From NCBI GenBank assembly GCA_024195265.1, contig JAJLRJ010000014.1, forward strand, positions 14,137,459-14,201,458: a stretch of DNA of 64,000 nt, written 5' to 3'. This DNA is from Dendrophyllia cribrosa (lineage: Eukaryota > Cnidaria > Anthozoa > Scleractinia > Dendrophylliidae). Below the pieces are notes generated by a model. That model did no database searches, was not told where the DNA came from, and saw only the letters and a program-made list of their open reading frames with translations. Below, piece by piece: positions 1 to 13,300 of this stretch; the first letter of the stretch is position 1; every line of letters starts with the position of its first letter. Made by a program: the position numbers and the translations under genes.

Positions 1-2710
1 CTAAAGTAACAATCAAACACAGCACAACGCGCACTAAAGTAACAATCAAACACAGCACAACACGCACTAAAGTAACAATCAAACACAACACAACGCGCAC
101 TAAACAATCAAACACAACACAACGCGCACTAAAGTAACAATCAAACACAACACAACACAGCGCGCACTAAAGTAACAATCAAACACAGCACAACACAGTG
201 CGCACTAAAGTAACAATCAAACACAGCACAACACAGCGCGCACTAAAGTAACAATCAAACACAGCACAACACAGCGCGCACTAAAGTAACAATCAAACAC
301 AGCACAACACAGTGCGCACTAAAGTAACAATCAAACACAGCACAACACAGTGCGCACTAAAGTAACAATCAAACACAGCACAACACAGCGCGCACTAAAG
401 TAACAATCAAACACAGCACAACACAGCGCGCACTAAAGTAACAATCAAACACAGCACAACACAGTGCGCACTAAAGTAACAATCAAACACAGCACAACAC
501 AGTGCGCACTAAAGTAACAATCAAACACAGCACAACACAGCGCGCACTAAAGTAACAATCAAACACAGCACAACACAGTGCGCACTAAAGTAACAATCAA
601 ACACAGCACAACACAGCGCGCACTAAAGTAACAATCAAACACAACACAACACGCACTAAAGTAACAATCAAACACAGCACAGCGCGCACTAAAGTAACAA
701 TCAAACACAGCACAACACAGCGCGCACTAAAGTAACAATCAAACACAGCACAACACAGCGCGCACTAAAGTAACAATCAAACACAGCACAGCGCGCACTA
801 AAGTAACAATCAAACACAGCACAACACAGCGCGCACTAAAGTAACAATCAAACACAGCACAACACAGCGCGCACTAAAGTAACAATCAAACACAACACAA
901 CACGCACTAAAGTAACAATCAAACACAGCACAGCGCGCACTAAAGTAACAATCAAACACAGCACAACACAGCGCGCACTAAAGTAACAATCAAACACAAC
1001 ACAGCACAACACGCACTAAAGTAACAATCAAACACAACACAACACAACGCGCACTAAAGTAACAATCAAACACAACACAACGCGCACTAAAGTAACAATC
1101 AAACACAACACAACGCGCACTAAAGTAACAATCAAACACAACACAACGCGCACTAAAGTAACAATCAAACACAGCACAACACAGCGCGCACTAAAGTAAC
1201 AATCAAACACAACACAACACGCACTAAAGTAACAATCAAACACAGCACAGCGCGCACTAAAGTAACAATCAAACACAGCACAACACAGCGCGCACTAAAG
1301 TAACAATCAAACACAACACAGCACAACACGCACTAAAGTAACAATCAAACACAACACAACACAACGCGCACTAAAGTAACAATCAAACACAACACAACGC
1401 GCACTAAAGTAACAATCAAACACAACACAACACGCACTAAAGTAACAATTAAACACAACACAGCGCGCACTAAAGTAACAATCAAACACAACACAACGCG
1501 CACTAAAGTAACAATCAAACACAACACAACGCGCACTAAAGTAACAATCAAACACAGCACAACACGCACTAAAGTAACAATCAAACGCAACACAGCGCGC
1601 ACTAAAGTAACAATAAAACACAACACAACGCGCACTAAAGTAACAATCAAACACAACACAACACAGCGTGCACTAAAGTAACAATCAAACACAGCACAAC
1701 ACGCACTAAAGTAACAATCGAACACAACACGCACTAAAGTAACAATCAAACACAACACAGCGCGCACTAAAGTAACAATCAAACAACACAACGCGCACTA
1801 AAGTAACAATCAAACACAACACAACACAGTGCGCACTAAAGTAACAATCAAACACAGCACAACACAGCGCGCACTAAAGTAACAATCAAACACAACACAA
1901 CACAGCGCGCACTAAAGTAACAATCAAACACAGCACAACGCGCACTAAAGTAACAATCAAACACAACACAACACAGCGTGCACTAAAGTAACAATCAAAC
2001 ACAGCACAACACGCACTAAAGTAACAATCGAACACAACACGCACTAAAGTAACAATCAAACACAGCACAACGCGCACTAAAGTAACAATCAAACACAGCA
2101 CAACGCGCACTAAAGTAACAATCAAACACAGCACAACACGCACTAAAGTAACAATCAAACACAACACAACGCGCACTAAACAATCAAACACAACACAACG
2201 CGCACTAAAGTAACAATCAAACACAACACAACACAGCGCGCACTAAAGTAACAATCAAACACAGCACAACACAGTGCGCACTAAAGTAACAATCAAACAC
2301 AGCACAACACAGTGCGCACTAAAGTAACAATCAAACACAGCACAACACAGCGCGCACTAAAGTAACAATCAAACACAGCACAACACGTGCAACGCGCACT
2401 AACGTAACAATCAAATACAAGACAGTGTACACAAACGTAACAATAAAACGCAACACAAGACAGTGTGCACAAACGTAACAATCAAACGCAACACAAGACA
2501 GTGTGCACTAACGTAACAATAAAACGCAACACAAGACAGTGTGCACTAAAGTAACAATCAAACGCAACACAAGACAGTGTGCACAAACGTAACAATCAAA
2601 CGCAACACAAGACAGTGTGCACAAACGTAACAATCAAATACAACACAGTGTGCACAAACGTAACAATAAAACGCAACACAAGACAGTGTGCACTAACGTA
2701 ACAATCAAAC
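1..2710. repeat. Minisatellite array A in CFAP70 intron 12
   Basis: About 75 head-to-tail units of the pattern GCGCACTAAAGTAACAATCA followed by AAACACA and CAACA-type spacers. Units are mostly 38 or 33 bp and differ by one CAACA block. From about 2390 the variant changes to ACGTAACAAT and GACAGTGTGC. Open frames on the minus strand (FDCYFSARCVV repeats) come from the 33-bp period. Confidence 0.97.
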
Positions 2711-4630
2711 CAGAAGCTTATCACGTAGAAGCGTGCAACTTCCCCCTATATGTTCAGAACTATGCTGGGGATTATTAGAATTCCCAACCGACCAATCAGA
2801 ATCGCGGATTGAATTTTTGCCCTTATATGGAAGGAGGTTTTCAGCTCCACGCGCGTACGCGCGGCCGCTCAAATCGGCAAGAAAACTTTGAGGAAACTAC
2901 AAGCGCTTCGCGAAATATGGACAGCTTACTTTCACGGCTATTTTCGTCGCTACCAAATCACATTTTGAGGTTCAAAACTGAAGAGGAAAAAGTATTGAAT
3001 ATTTTAGTAGTTCTAAGAAGATGACGACGGAGTAAGGAACGAAAAAAAGCTTAACACCGCGAAATCTGGACAACTCAGGTTTTTTCAAGCCTTGTTTCAT
3101 CTCTACCAAATCACCACAAAAATGGCTCTTTAAAGAATTTCATGTGCAATATGGTAATGTATTTTACTTATTCAAATGTAGTTTCAAATTAGAAAGATTG
3201 TTTAAGTCAGGTTTTTATGGTAGTAAGAAAATATGAATTGTTTTTAACTTCACAAAGAGATTGAAGCGTACGGAAGAAGCGAAGCAAATTCTCATGATTC
3301 AGTACGCATGCCATGTGTTTTTCTGTTTTATTTTGAAAACAAAAGTGTTTTTACTCTCCTTTTCGCTTATAATTTATCGCTCAAACATACAATAATTCGT
3401 GTCTGACTTGAGCTTAGGGTTTTTCTTCCCAAATCGGTTGGAATAAAATTTGTTGTATAGAATTTGAAATATGAACGGCGGCGCGGTGTTTATAAATATT
3501 CAGTTCGCTGTATTTTAAACAGCCAACACTTTTTAAAACTTTCACCGACTTTGTCAACCCATCCTTACATGTACCATGGTTTTTCTTTGTATATACTATA
3601 ATTGTTTTTCAAAGCGATTTTTGAGAGGAAATGAGCATACCAAATCAGTACGTTTCAAACATGTTTATTTAGCTCTCGAGCCTACTTGTTTTCCGAATTT
3701 ATGATTTCGTACGAGAAAGTTCTGATCATTTGTATCTTGAGAAATAATTTAACGTACTATTTTTAAAACTGAGTTGCATTAATTTTTTGTTTTGTAAATG
3801 TGGCATCGCTTAGGTTCTGAACTCACGGAGTACGTTTTCATCATCTCGACAAAACTAAATTGCGGTTGTCTTGAGGAATTTCGAAGTTTTCGTATTATTA
3901 GGCTTAATTGTTTTCAAGCAGAAGCTATCATGAGCTGTTTCGAGTTACGATTTGTTATGAGTAATTTTAACTGTGATAAACTGGCTGTTGAAGATCTGTA
4001 TTTATTCATTCAACTACATTGTATTTGAGTCTATTTGTCTTTGTTTTTAAATAAAAGTGATTTGGAGAAACCTACATGTTGTGTGCATCTTTATTTCATT
4101 TTCATCTTTCTTAGATGCAGGTGTCCTAAAGTTTTGAACTCTGTGTTTTTATCATTTCACCGTATTTCATTCATTAACTGATTTTGATTGCTGGTATGTT
4201 GCTGTTGACACAAATCGCTGTGGAGTATTAAGTTAAACCTGAGACGGCAAGCAATCTAAATGGGAATTTTTTCGCTCTGCCGGTAAAGTTTTTCCACGGT
4301 TGATACAATTTCTCCTTTTCTCCGCTTCCTCCAGTTCGGCATAATCGGCCTTCTTTTCTCCAAAGGGAGTCAATGGCCGTTTGAATAGTATAAAGTTGAC
4401 ATTTTGGTCGAGTCTCAGAACTGCAAAGTGCAATTATTGACCTTTGTAGTAGCTTGTATGAAACAAGATACAAGCTTTTCCTGCAAGTGTTGTAGGAGCG
4501 CGCGTTTCGCGTGGAAGTAGGCTTCTTTTAGAACTCCATATTAGGAAGTAAATTCTGATTGGCTCCCCGCGTTTTCTAAAAATCCCCAGCATCGGAAACG
4601 AGTTAATCGCTTCTCTGTTATGAGCTTCTG
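2711..4630. mobile_element. 1920-bp DNA transposon with degenerate long TIRs
   Basis: It starts CAGAAGCTTATCAC and ends in the inverse of CAGAAGCTCATAAC. Similarity of the two ends continues for more than 100 bp (shared GCTGGGGATT and CCAATCAGAAT in the same order). ATCAAAC flanks both sides as a 7-bp direct repeat. The inside has only short open frames without recognised domains, so it looks non-autonomous; the superfamily is unclear. Confidence 0.75.
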
Positions 4631-7190
4631 ATCAAACACAATACAACACAGCGCGCACTAACGTAACAAACACAACACAGCGCGCACTAACGTAACAATC
4701 AAACGCAACACAGCACAGCGCGCACTAATGTAACAATCAAACACAACACAACACAGCGCGCACTAACGTAACAAACACAACACAGCGCGCACTAAAGTAA
4801 CAATCAAACACAGCACAACACAGCGCGCACTAAAGTAACAATCAAACACAACACAACACGCACTAAAGTAACAATCAAACACAGCACAACACGCACTAAA
4901 GTAACAATCAAACACAGCACAACACAGCGCGCACTAAAGTAACAATCAAACACAACACAACACGCACTAAAGTAACAATCAAACACAGCACAACACAGCG
5001 CGCACTAAAGTAACAATCAAACACAACACAACACGCACTAAAGTAACAATCAAACGCAGCACAGCGCACACTAAAGTAACAATCAAACACAACACAACAC
5101 AGCGCGCACTAAAGTAACAATCAAACACAGCACAACGCGCACTAAACAATCAAACACAACACAGCGCGCACTTAAGTAACAATCAAACACAACACAGCGC
5201 GCACTAAAGTAACAATCAAACACAACACAGCGCGCACTAAAGTAACAATCAAACACAACACAACACAGCGCGCACTAAAGTAACAATCAAACACAGCACA
5301 ACACGTGCAACGCGCACTAACGTAACAATCAAATACAAGACAGTGTACACAAACGTAACAATAAAACGCAACACAAGACAGTGTGCACAAACGTAACAAT
5401 CAAACGCAACACAAGACAGTGTGCACTAACGTAACAATCAAACGCAACACAAGACAGTGTGCACAAACGTAACAATCAAATACAACACAGTGTGCACAAA
5501 CGTAACAATAAAACGCAACACAAGACAGTGTGCACAAACGTAACAATCAAACGCAACACAAGACAGTGTGCACTAACGTAACAATCAAATACAAGACAGT
5601 GTACACAAACGTAACAATAAAACGCAACACAAAACAGTGTACACAAACGTAACAATCAAACGCAACACAAGACAGCGCGCACTAACGTAAAAATCAAAAC
5701 ACAGCGCGCACTAACGGAACAATCAAACACAACACGTACAATTACGTAACAATCAAACACAATACAACACAGCGCGCACTAACGTAACAATCAAACGCAA
5801 CACAACACAGCGCGTACCATTACGTAACAATCAAACACAACACAACACAGCGCGCACTAACGTAACAATCACACACAATACAACACAGCGCGCACTAACG
5901 TAACAATCAAACACTGCACAGAGCGCACTAACGTAACAATCAAACACAATACAACACAGCGCGCACTAACGTAACAAACACAACACAGCGCGCACTAACC
6001 TAACAATCAAACGCAACACAGCACAGCGCGCACTAACCTAACAATCAAACACAATACAACACAGCGCGCACTAACGTAACAAACACAACACAGCGCGCAC
6101 TAACGTAACAATCAAACGCAACACAGCACAGCGCGCACTAATGTAACAATCAAACACAACACAACACAGCGGCACTAACGTAACAATCAAACGCAACACA
6201 AGACAGCGCGCACTAACGTAACAATCAAACACAATACAACACAGCGCGCACTAACGTAACAATCAAACCGCAACACAACACAGCGCGCACTAACGTAACA
6301 ATCAAACGCAACACAGCACAGCGCGCACTAACGTAACAATCAAACGCAACACAGCACAGCGCGCACTAATGTAACAATCAAACACAACACAACACAGCGG
6401 CACTAACGTAACAATCAAACGCAACACAAGACAGCGCGCACTAACGTAACAATCAAACGCAACACAGCACAGCGCGCACTGATGTAACAATCAAACACAA
6501 CACAACACAGCGGCACTAACGTAACAATCAAACGCAACACAACACAGCGCGCACTAACGTAACAATCAAACACAATACAACACAGCGCGCACTAACGTAA
6601 CAATCAAACGCAACACAACACAGCGGCACTAACGTAACAATCAAACACAACACAACACAGCGCGCGCTAACGTAACAATCAAACGCAACACAAGACAGCG
6701 CGCACTAACGTAACAATCAAACACAATACAACACAGCGCCCACTAACGTAACAATCAAACACAACACAACGCGCACTAACGTAAGAATCAAACACTGCAC
6801 AAGACAGCGCGCACTAACGCAACAATCAACCACAACACAGATCGCACAAGCGTAACTTTCAAACAAAACACAAGTTAGCGCGCAATAATGCGGTAACAAT
6901 CAAACACAACAAAATACTACACGCACTAACGTAACAACCAAACATAACACAAGAAAGCGCGCATTAACGTAATAATCAAACATTACAAAACACAGCACGC
7001 ACTAACCTAATATTCCAACACAACACAAAACAGCGCGCACTTACGTTCATGTAACAATCAAACACAGCACAAGACAGCGGGTACTACCATAGCAATGAAA
7101 CACAGCACAAGACAGCCGTGGCTAACGTAACAATCAAACACAACACAAGATAGCATGCACTAACGTAACAATCACACACAACACAACACG
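4631..7190. repeat. Minisatellite array B in CFAP70 intron 12
   Basis: The same satellite continues beyond the transposon. It starts with ACGTAAC units, returns to AAAGTAAC units (4780-5310), repeats the GACAGTGTGC block (5305-5690), then becomes increasingly degenerate ACGTAAC units to about 7190. Confidence 0.96.
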
Positions 7191-7297
7191 CACACATGGT
7201 TTCCATGTGGGATGTTGAAATCCTAATCGTCAATAGTTGTTTAAAGTGACACCCTACATGATCACGACTGAGAATAAAATAACGATCAGTTCAGTAC

Positions 7298-7372
7298 CTG
7301 TCCTTCATGATGCTTGGCTTCATTGGTTTCCCCTTCATTTGATGCATCAGGCTTTAGAACCGCAGCTGATGG
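7298..7372 (-). CDS. CFAP70: CFAP70 exon 12
   Basis: A 25-codon exon encoding [20 protein letters not shown] and HHEGQ, fitting the low-complexity linker before the conserved YVEAGTY block of CFAP70. Phase 0 both ends; acceptor TTGTAG|CCATC, donor ACAG|GTACTG. No later exon is visible in the window. Confidence 0.72.
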
Positions 7373-10300
7373 CTACAACAAAAATATCCATTACATTTAC
7401 GTCGGATAACATATCTTATGTTTTCCTTTGGGATACATAATTGAAAAACTTTAGAACAGGACATGTACCACTGAAAAACTAATCTGAAGTACCATTGGAA
7501 AGCACTTTACAATTGCAGCAACTTACACTTGATTGTAGTTACGTTTTTACTGCAAGTGAGGAAATTATCTGTCTATCCAGAACTATCTACCTACACCCTG
7601 TTGCTTTCATTTGAATGTCACACTTGAGGACTTCATCCAATTATCATAAAATAGAGACTCCACAATGACAGCAATGTAATCGGATTAATCGCTTTCTTTG
7701 AATAGTCCCAGTTTTGGGTTTTAATATCCTGAGACTCAAAGTTAGAATCACTTTGCATTTGATAATAAAAAAGAACCACAAGGGGGTTCTGCTCATTATA
7801 GCTTTCAAATTTATGGTCATGCTTAAGGATTTCCTCCAAAGACTCATCAAAAGTAGTAGAATCACGTTGTTCAGCATGCAAACACTACCACAGGCATGTA
7901 CTGTTCAATATCTTCCATTTGAATTGCACACTTTTAGATTCACATAACATAAAGCATCATAACAAGGTTGTTCATTTGAAAAGCAATAAGGCTATACCTT
8001 TGTTTTTGCATCTGCCTTTCCTTGTTTCGAAGGTGCAGGAGCCTTTTGAGCCATGGCCGAGGCCAGGGTGCGGCTCATTCCACTAGCCACTCTAACAGCC
8101 TCCTCTGCTAATGTTCCTTTACGGTTGGTTTTCTCGAACACCTCATTCTCAATAAACGGCTTCACTAGATATGCACCTCTAATCCTAAAAAATAATAATA
8201 TTAACATTGTTTTAAGTTATCACTTTTGAAAGCAGTTATAAATTTTATCATTAAGCTGTACGTGGCTGAATAAAACACCGTATAAAGATATCGGGTTTAC
8301 CTCGGTGTAAGAACCTGTGACTTTTTCCTTTGTTTTTTACCTTTGTTGTATTGCATTCCCAGTTGACTCTATTGTTTTATGCCTTTTGTTTTCTTTGTTT
8401 TACGTCACTCGTGAATTTGACAGGTTCTTACACCGAGGATGAGCCAAGATATCAGGCACAAACCTTTTGACACCAGGGTAAAGTAAGGGCGCCATGTTAA
8501 CATAAGCTACTCCATGATAGGATATAGGGATATCCTCCTCTTGTAAGCCTTGTTTTCCTTTGGATTTGGTAACTTGTTGAACAGGAGTTCTTATTATCTC
8601 CACAGGCCAGTATCGATTCTGAGCAATTTTATTCTGCAAACTTAATAAAAACACCATAAACGAAACTGTTTTTTGATTGTAAACAAAAGGAAATTAAAAA
8701 GTTGCCAACAACACGCATACATAACACAATAGAAAACACACTCAGGGAATCCGTAACCCGATTTGGGTATTTTTTGATAATCAGTTGTCTGTTTTCAACC
8801 TTCATTTATTGTAATAGAGTTTTCAATTGAGTGTTGAAAAACCAAAACCAAAGTAATTACTCTGACCAATCACAGCAGTCGTGAACAATCCGATGAACCA
8901 ATCAGAGTTCGAAGCAATTGCAAGAGCGGGAAAACGCGTGCGAGCAAGTGACGATTGGTTTTGGTTTTACTTCTGATTGGTCGAGAAAGTGGCGCGAGAT
9001 TTTTTAGCCAATCATAAAGCGTAGCAATGCAAAACCAAAGCAATTGTGTGATTACTTTCGACACTCAATTGAAAACTGCTCTAATAATAATAATTGTACA
9101 GACTATTCTTGCTCAGTTCTAATTAGTAAAGTCTCATCAGAGAAAAAATATGAGGCTTTAAAAGGCAGCATTTACATGGGACTGCCAATTTACTCATTTT
9201 CAGATAAAATGGCAAACTTTAAATTATATTTGAAAGAAAAACAATGTTTTTCAAACCATAATAATATTTTCCAAACACTTTACTTTTGACAGTTTTAAAA
9301 CATTGAGTGTATGGAAGACATAAACCAAAACATAGGCACGCATTGCGTGCATGAGCTATTTTGAAAATTACCTAAATGATATGAAATGGTGAAAGTAACA
9401 AAACAGCGGAAGTTAACTCGCACAAATAACCGCTTGCAGATATACGTTTTTAAAATCCTCCGGCCCGCCCACTACCAAAAAAAATACCGAGATAACCAAC
9501 TGGGTCCCGTTTCTCGTTTCTCGGCTAGCTTTTTTTCACGGGATTTCCAGAGTTATTTTTTGACGAAATTACGGTCCCAGTGAAATGAGCAACTTGTTTC
9601 AGTAATGAGTGTATTAAATTAAATGTCAACCAGAAAAGTCCTGCACATAAATTTGATGCATCCAAATTGAAGGCTTATTATTTCCTGGAAATTTGTATCT
9701 AGTCTTTTTTTAAAGGTTTCTTTTATTATTCACAAAAGACACGTGGAAAAGGTTCCTTTGGCCTGGAAGAAGCAAACTAATTAAATTAAATTGTTTTCAA
9801 CTCCAAACTACAAGCTAATTAAATTAGTGACACGAAAATTCTTTGAACCACCTGTTTCTGTAATGTCAATCAGAAAAGTCTTTCACAGAAACTAAACGCA
9901 TGCAAAATGAATATAAGTAGTCTCCTAGTAAATTGGAACTAATATTATTTAAACGACTGTTTTTATTCTCCACAAAAAAGTCATGCAAATAGAAACAGAA
10001 CTAATTAGATTAAATTGTTTTCGACTCAAAACCTCAAGCTAATTGAATTACTTACACGAACATTAGCCGTGGTTACACTAACCCTTTTACCCATGGGTAA
10101 ATAGCATTTGCCCACGGGTAAGGTCGTTTTTGTGTGTAACCGCTATTCCCAGACCGAAACTGCCTTAGGGTTATTTCCATGGATACATCAAAGAGAACAA
10201 AAGAACTTCCCAAGACATTTCCTGAACTGAAAATTACGGTTTATCTGCTCCCTGAGGTGGCTTGGCCAATCGTAATGCAGAACGTAACTAATACAGGAAA

Positions 10301-13300
10301 TCGCCTCGTTGACCTCTGATACGCTTGGCTAATTGCACGCTTACTTGTAACACAAGGTGACATGGCAGGGTTTCGTGCATCACTGCGAGAAACTCTAAAG
10401 TTTTCTTTCCACCAGTGATCGAGTGCATTGTTATTTAGAAGTTGCTGAAACCAATGTCGTGGAAATACCCAAGCCCTTCTTGGCCGGCGAGCAAGTTCGC
10501 GACGAACTCGTAAATGTAAATAAAACGCCGACAAACCTTGAAGATAGCGTAGTTGAAAGCGCCTTCTTCGGTGTCTTCTCGCAAAAAAGTGCTGGATTGT
10601 TATATTTATGGAGGACTGTCGAATAATAAGCTGGAGAATCACTAAAATTAAGCTTATAGGATCTTGATTCGTGTCATCCATGTCGATCTGTACGTTTCCC
10701 GCCAAACGGCAGTGTCATTGAACTCATATCTTATTATATTTTACCCTGAGGAGTCTTTTACTGTGTAACCGCATCCCCAAGGGTAGGAGATAACCTGAGA
10801 TAAACAGAACCCAAGCCATTCACCCTCGGGAAGGCCCCAAACCCAAGGTGTGTGTAACCACAACTATTGTTGAGGTTAACATTTGGAACCAAACACCTTT
10901 TCCTGTAATGTCGACCAGCAGAAACTTAGCGCATCCAAAATGAATTTTGCTTGTTTCCTAGTAAATTGCAACTAATATTTTTTAAACAGGCGTTTTTTAA
11001 CGCACCATATAAATTAATTACATTACGTTTTCTCGAAAACATGTTGAATTTCATCACGTACCAGTTTCTATAAGGACAAAGTTCAATATTTGCACGTGCA
11101 CACAACGTGACTGCTCATACAAAATACAGTCGCTTCTCGCTTATAGTAATCGCTTGAGGCATACAATTAATAACCTACACATCAGCTCACATTAATTCAA
11201 AGAAAGATAAACGTTTTACATACTGTAAATTGTAGATTAATTGCATTACATGTTCTCTGTTGAACTCCATGCATCACGGACAAGTTTCTATAAGGACAAA
11301 GTTCAACATTTTCACGTGCAGACAGCGTGTCTGACAAAAAAAATCCAATTTTAAATAGTAATCTCTTGAAACCCAGGCTTGAAACATACAATTCATGTTC
11401 CGCATCATATTATTTGAAATCGGCTTGCCGTTTTTGCAATAAAACTATACTCATACTTCAGTATAAGCTCACCTATGAACGTAACCGCAGTCCACATTTT
11501 TTGGACGTCTCTCATCCCCCGCAGACCATTCTACCATTCATGCATAGGGCACATTATAGGCAGTATTTCTGAATAAATGTCCTTGATATTGCCAGGTTAG
11601 CAAGCCAGTCAGGATTAGAGAACAGTTCCCAAGCAACAAATTTTCAAAACTTTACACTTTTAGTGTTTGCGGCAACAATCGCGGAGATTCAAGATGGCTG
11701 ATTTTCAATTCATGTCAAGTGCCCTTCTTTGACCTTCAGTAATACCATTTTAGAAGCGAAAATTTGATTGGCTGACATAGTACACGGTGTACATACTAGA
11801 GGCAATCTGATTGGTGTGACATAACCCAAGACATACATACAAACAAACAAACAAACAAACTAACAAACATACTAACATCACAAACCAACCTTTGCGCCTG
11901 CTAATGAGCTATTTTTTTCAAAATAGCTCAAATAAAAGTGAACTCTGACTTAGCAACAAATAAAACCGATCATCCATCACCAAACTTGTCAAATTAAAGA
12001 GCTTCAACATGTATTTAATATGCCCTTTGTTGCACACTGGATCATACATTCTCTCCACCAGAAACAGCCACTTAACACTGGAAAAGAATGTTACCTTTCA
12101 GCAGCCTCTGCATTTAAAAAGCAGCGTCTTTCTCCATTCCATGTAACATGGTTCTTCTCATTGACTGCTTCATGACGGAACGCAACATCCTCTTTGTCTC
12201 TGAGATCACCATCTTCATCTTCAAACGGTACTTCTTCAATGACACTGACAATTGCAATGGAAGACAAAACTAAAGTTAACCTTTCACAAATTGCTATACA
12301 TGTACTTGACACTCCTGCAGCACTTAAGGAAAGGAACAGGGTACTCCTTGTAATTTGTTTAGAAAGGGGAGATGTTTAAGATTGTAACCCACCCTGAGTT
12401 CCAAAAACTGACCCAGTATTGCTGGTTCTCTTGTGACATCATCACATTGATTCTAAAATTAGCTAAAATTATGTAAACAACTGCCACTACAAATTGTTGT
12501 AGAATTTTTCATGCAAAAAGAGTGCTTATTTTTAGAGAATTATATAACATACATGTAAAAGTTTCATCAAAATTAATTTGTGATGGCTTATCACTGGGAT
12601 CCCAAAAAGTCACAAAATCATTTGAAGGTGTCGGGGCATAACCAGCCTATGTTGCTTTTTGAGCGTTTTACTTTTTTTTCTCGCTCAGATTTGCCTAATT
12701 TTATCGTACAACGATTGATATCACAAACCCTTGTCGAATTTGCACTAATCCTAAGAAACTGGACTAATTTCACCTGAAAAAAAGCAGAGTTCTGGTCTTC
12801 TAGTGGTTGTTTACATTCAGAGCGTAATTTCGACGCCATTACAGCGGATTGGCCGCGAGAATATGCGACCGCAATACTCCTGACCCGCGCCAACGACATG
12901 AACGAAAATACCGTTATTTACGCGCGCCTGGTTCGTTATCGATCGCGAGCTCGCTACGGCAAACACATCGTCTGTAGCGTGCGTATGAACCAATATGTTT
13001 AAGGCCCGTCCGGTGATTGAAGGACATCATTAAGTCCGGAAATCCGTAAGTCTCTTGCACCTCTCAAAGAAACGAGTCGTGTTTCTTGCCTAAATCTCTA
13101 TTTCACGCTCGAAGGTGAAAATAGACGCCCGGGGGCGGGGACTTCCATATGAAAATGACGGGGGTGCTCGTCGGAAATTTTCGAAAAACACCCTAAAAGG
13201 TACCAGAATCTCGTTTGATGGGCGTGGCTCAAAATAATTTTTACCCCTAAGAGGTACCAATTCGAAAACAATACATGTCATATTGTCATATTCTTTCGGC

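Larger units (their letters stand above)
9597..11005. repeat. Diverged tandem repeat (CTGTAATGTC / CCTAGTAAATTG units)
   Basis: Three related segments, near 9600-9845, 9846-10060 and 10895-11000, share CTGTAATGTCAATCAGAAAA and TAGTAAATTG..AACTAATATT. The Harbinger element sits between the second and third. Confidence 0.65.

Noticed and set aside
990..2481. Long minus-strand open frames with FDCYFSARCVV and LIVTLVRVVLC repeats
   Set aside because: They exist only because 33 bp is a multiple of three. 38-bp units rotate the frame, there are no splice or start signals, and all three frames give similar repeats. They are satellite artefacts.
1..7190. CRISPR-like repeat array
   Set aside because: The whole unit repeats, with no unique spacers, in animal intronic DNA.
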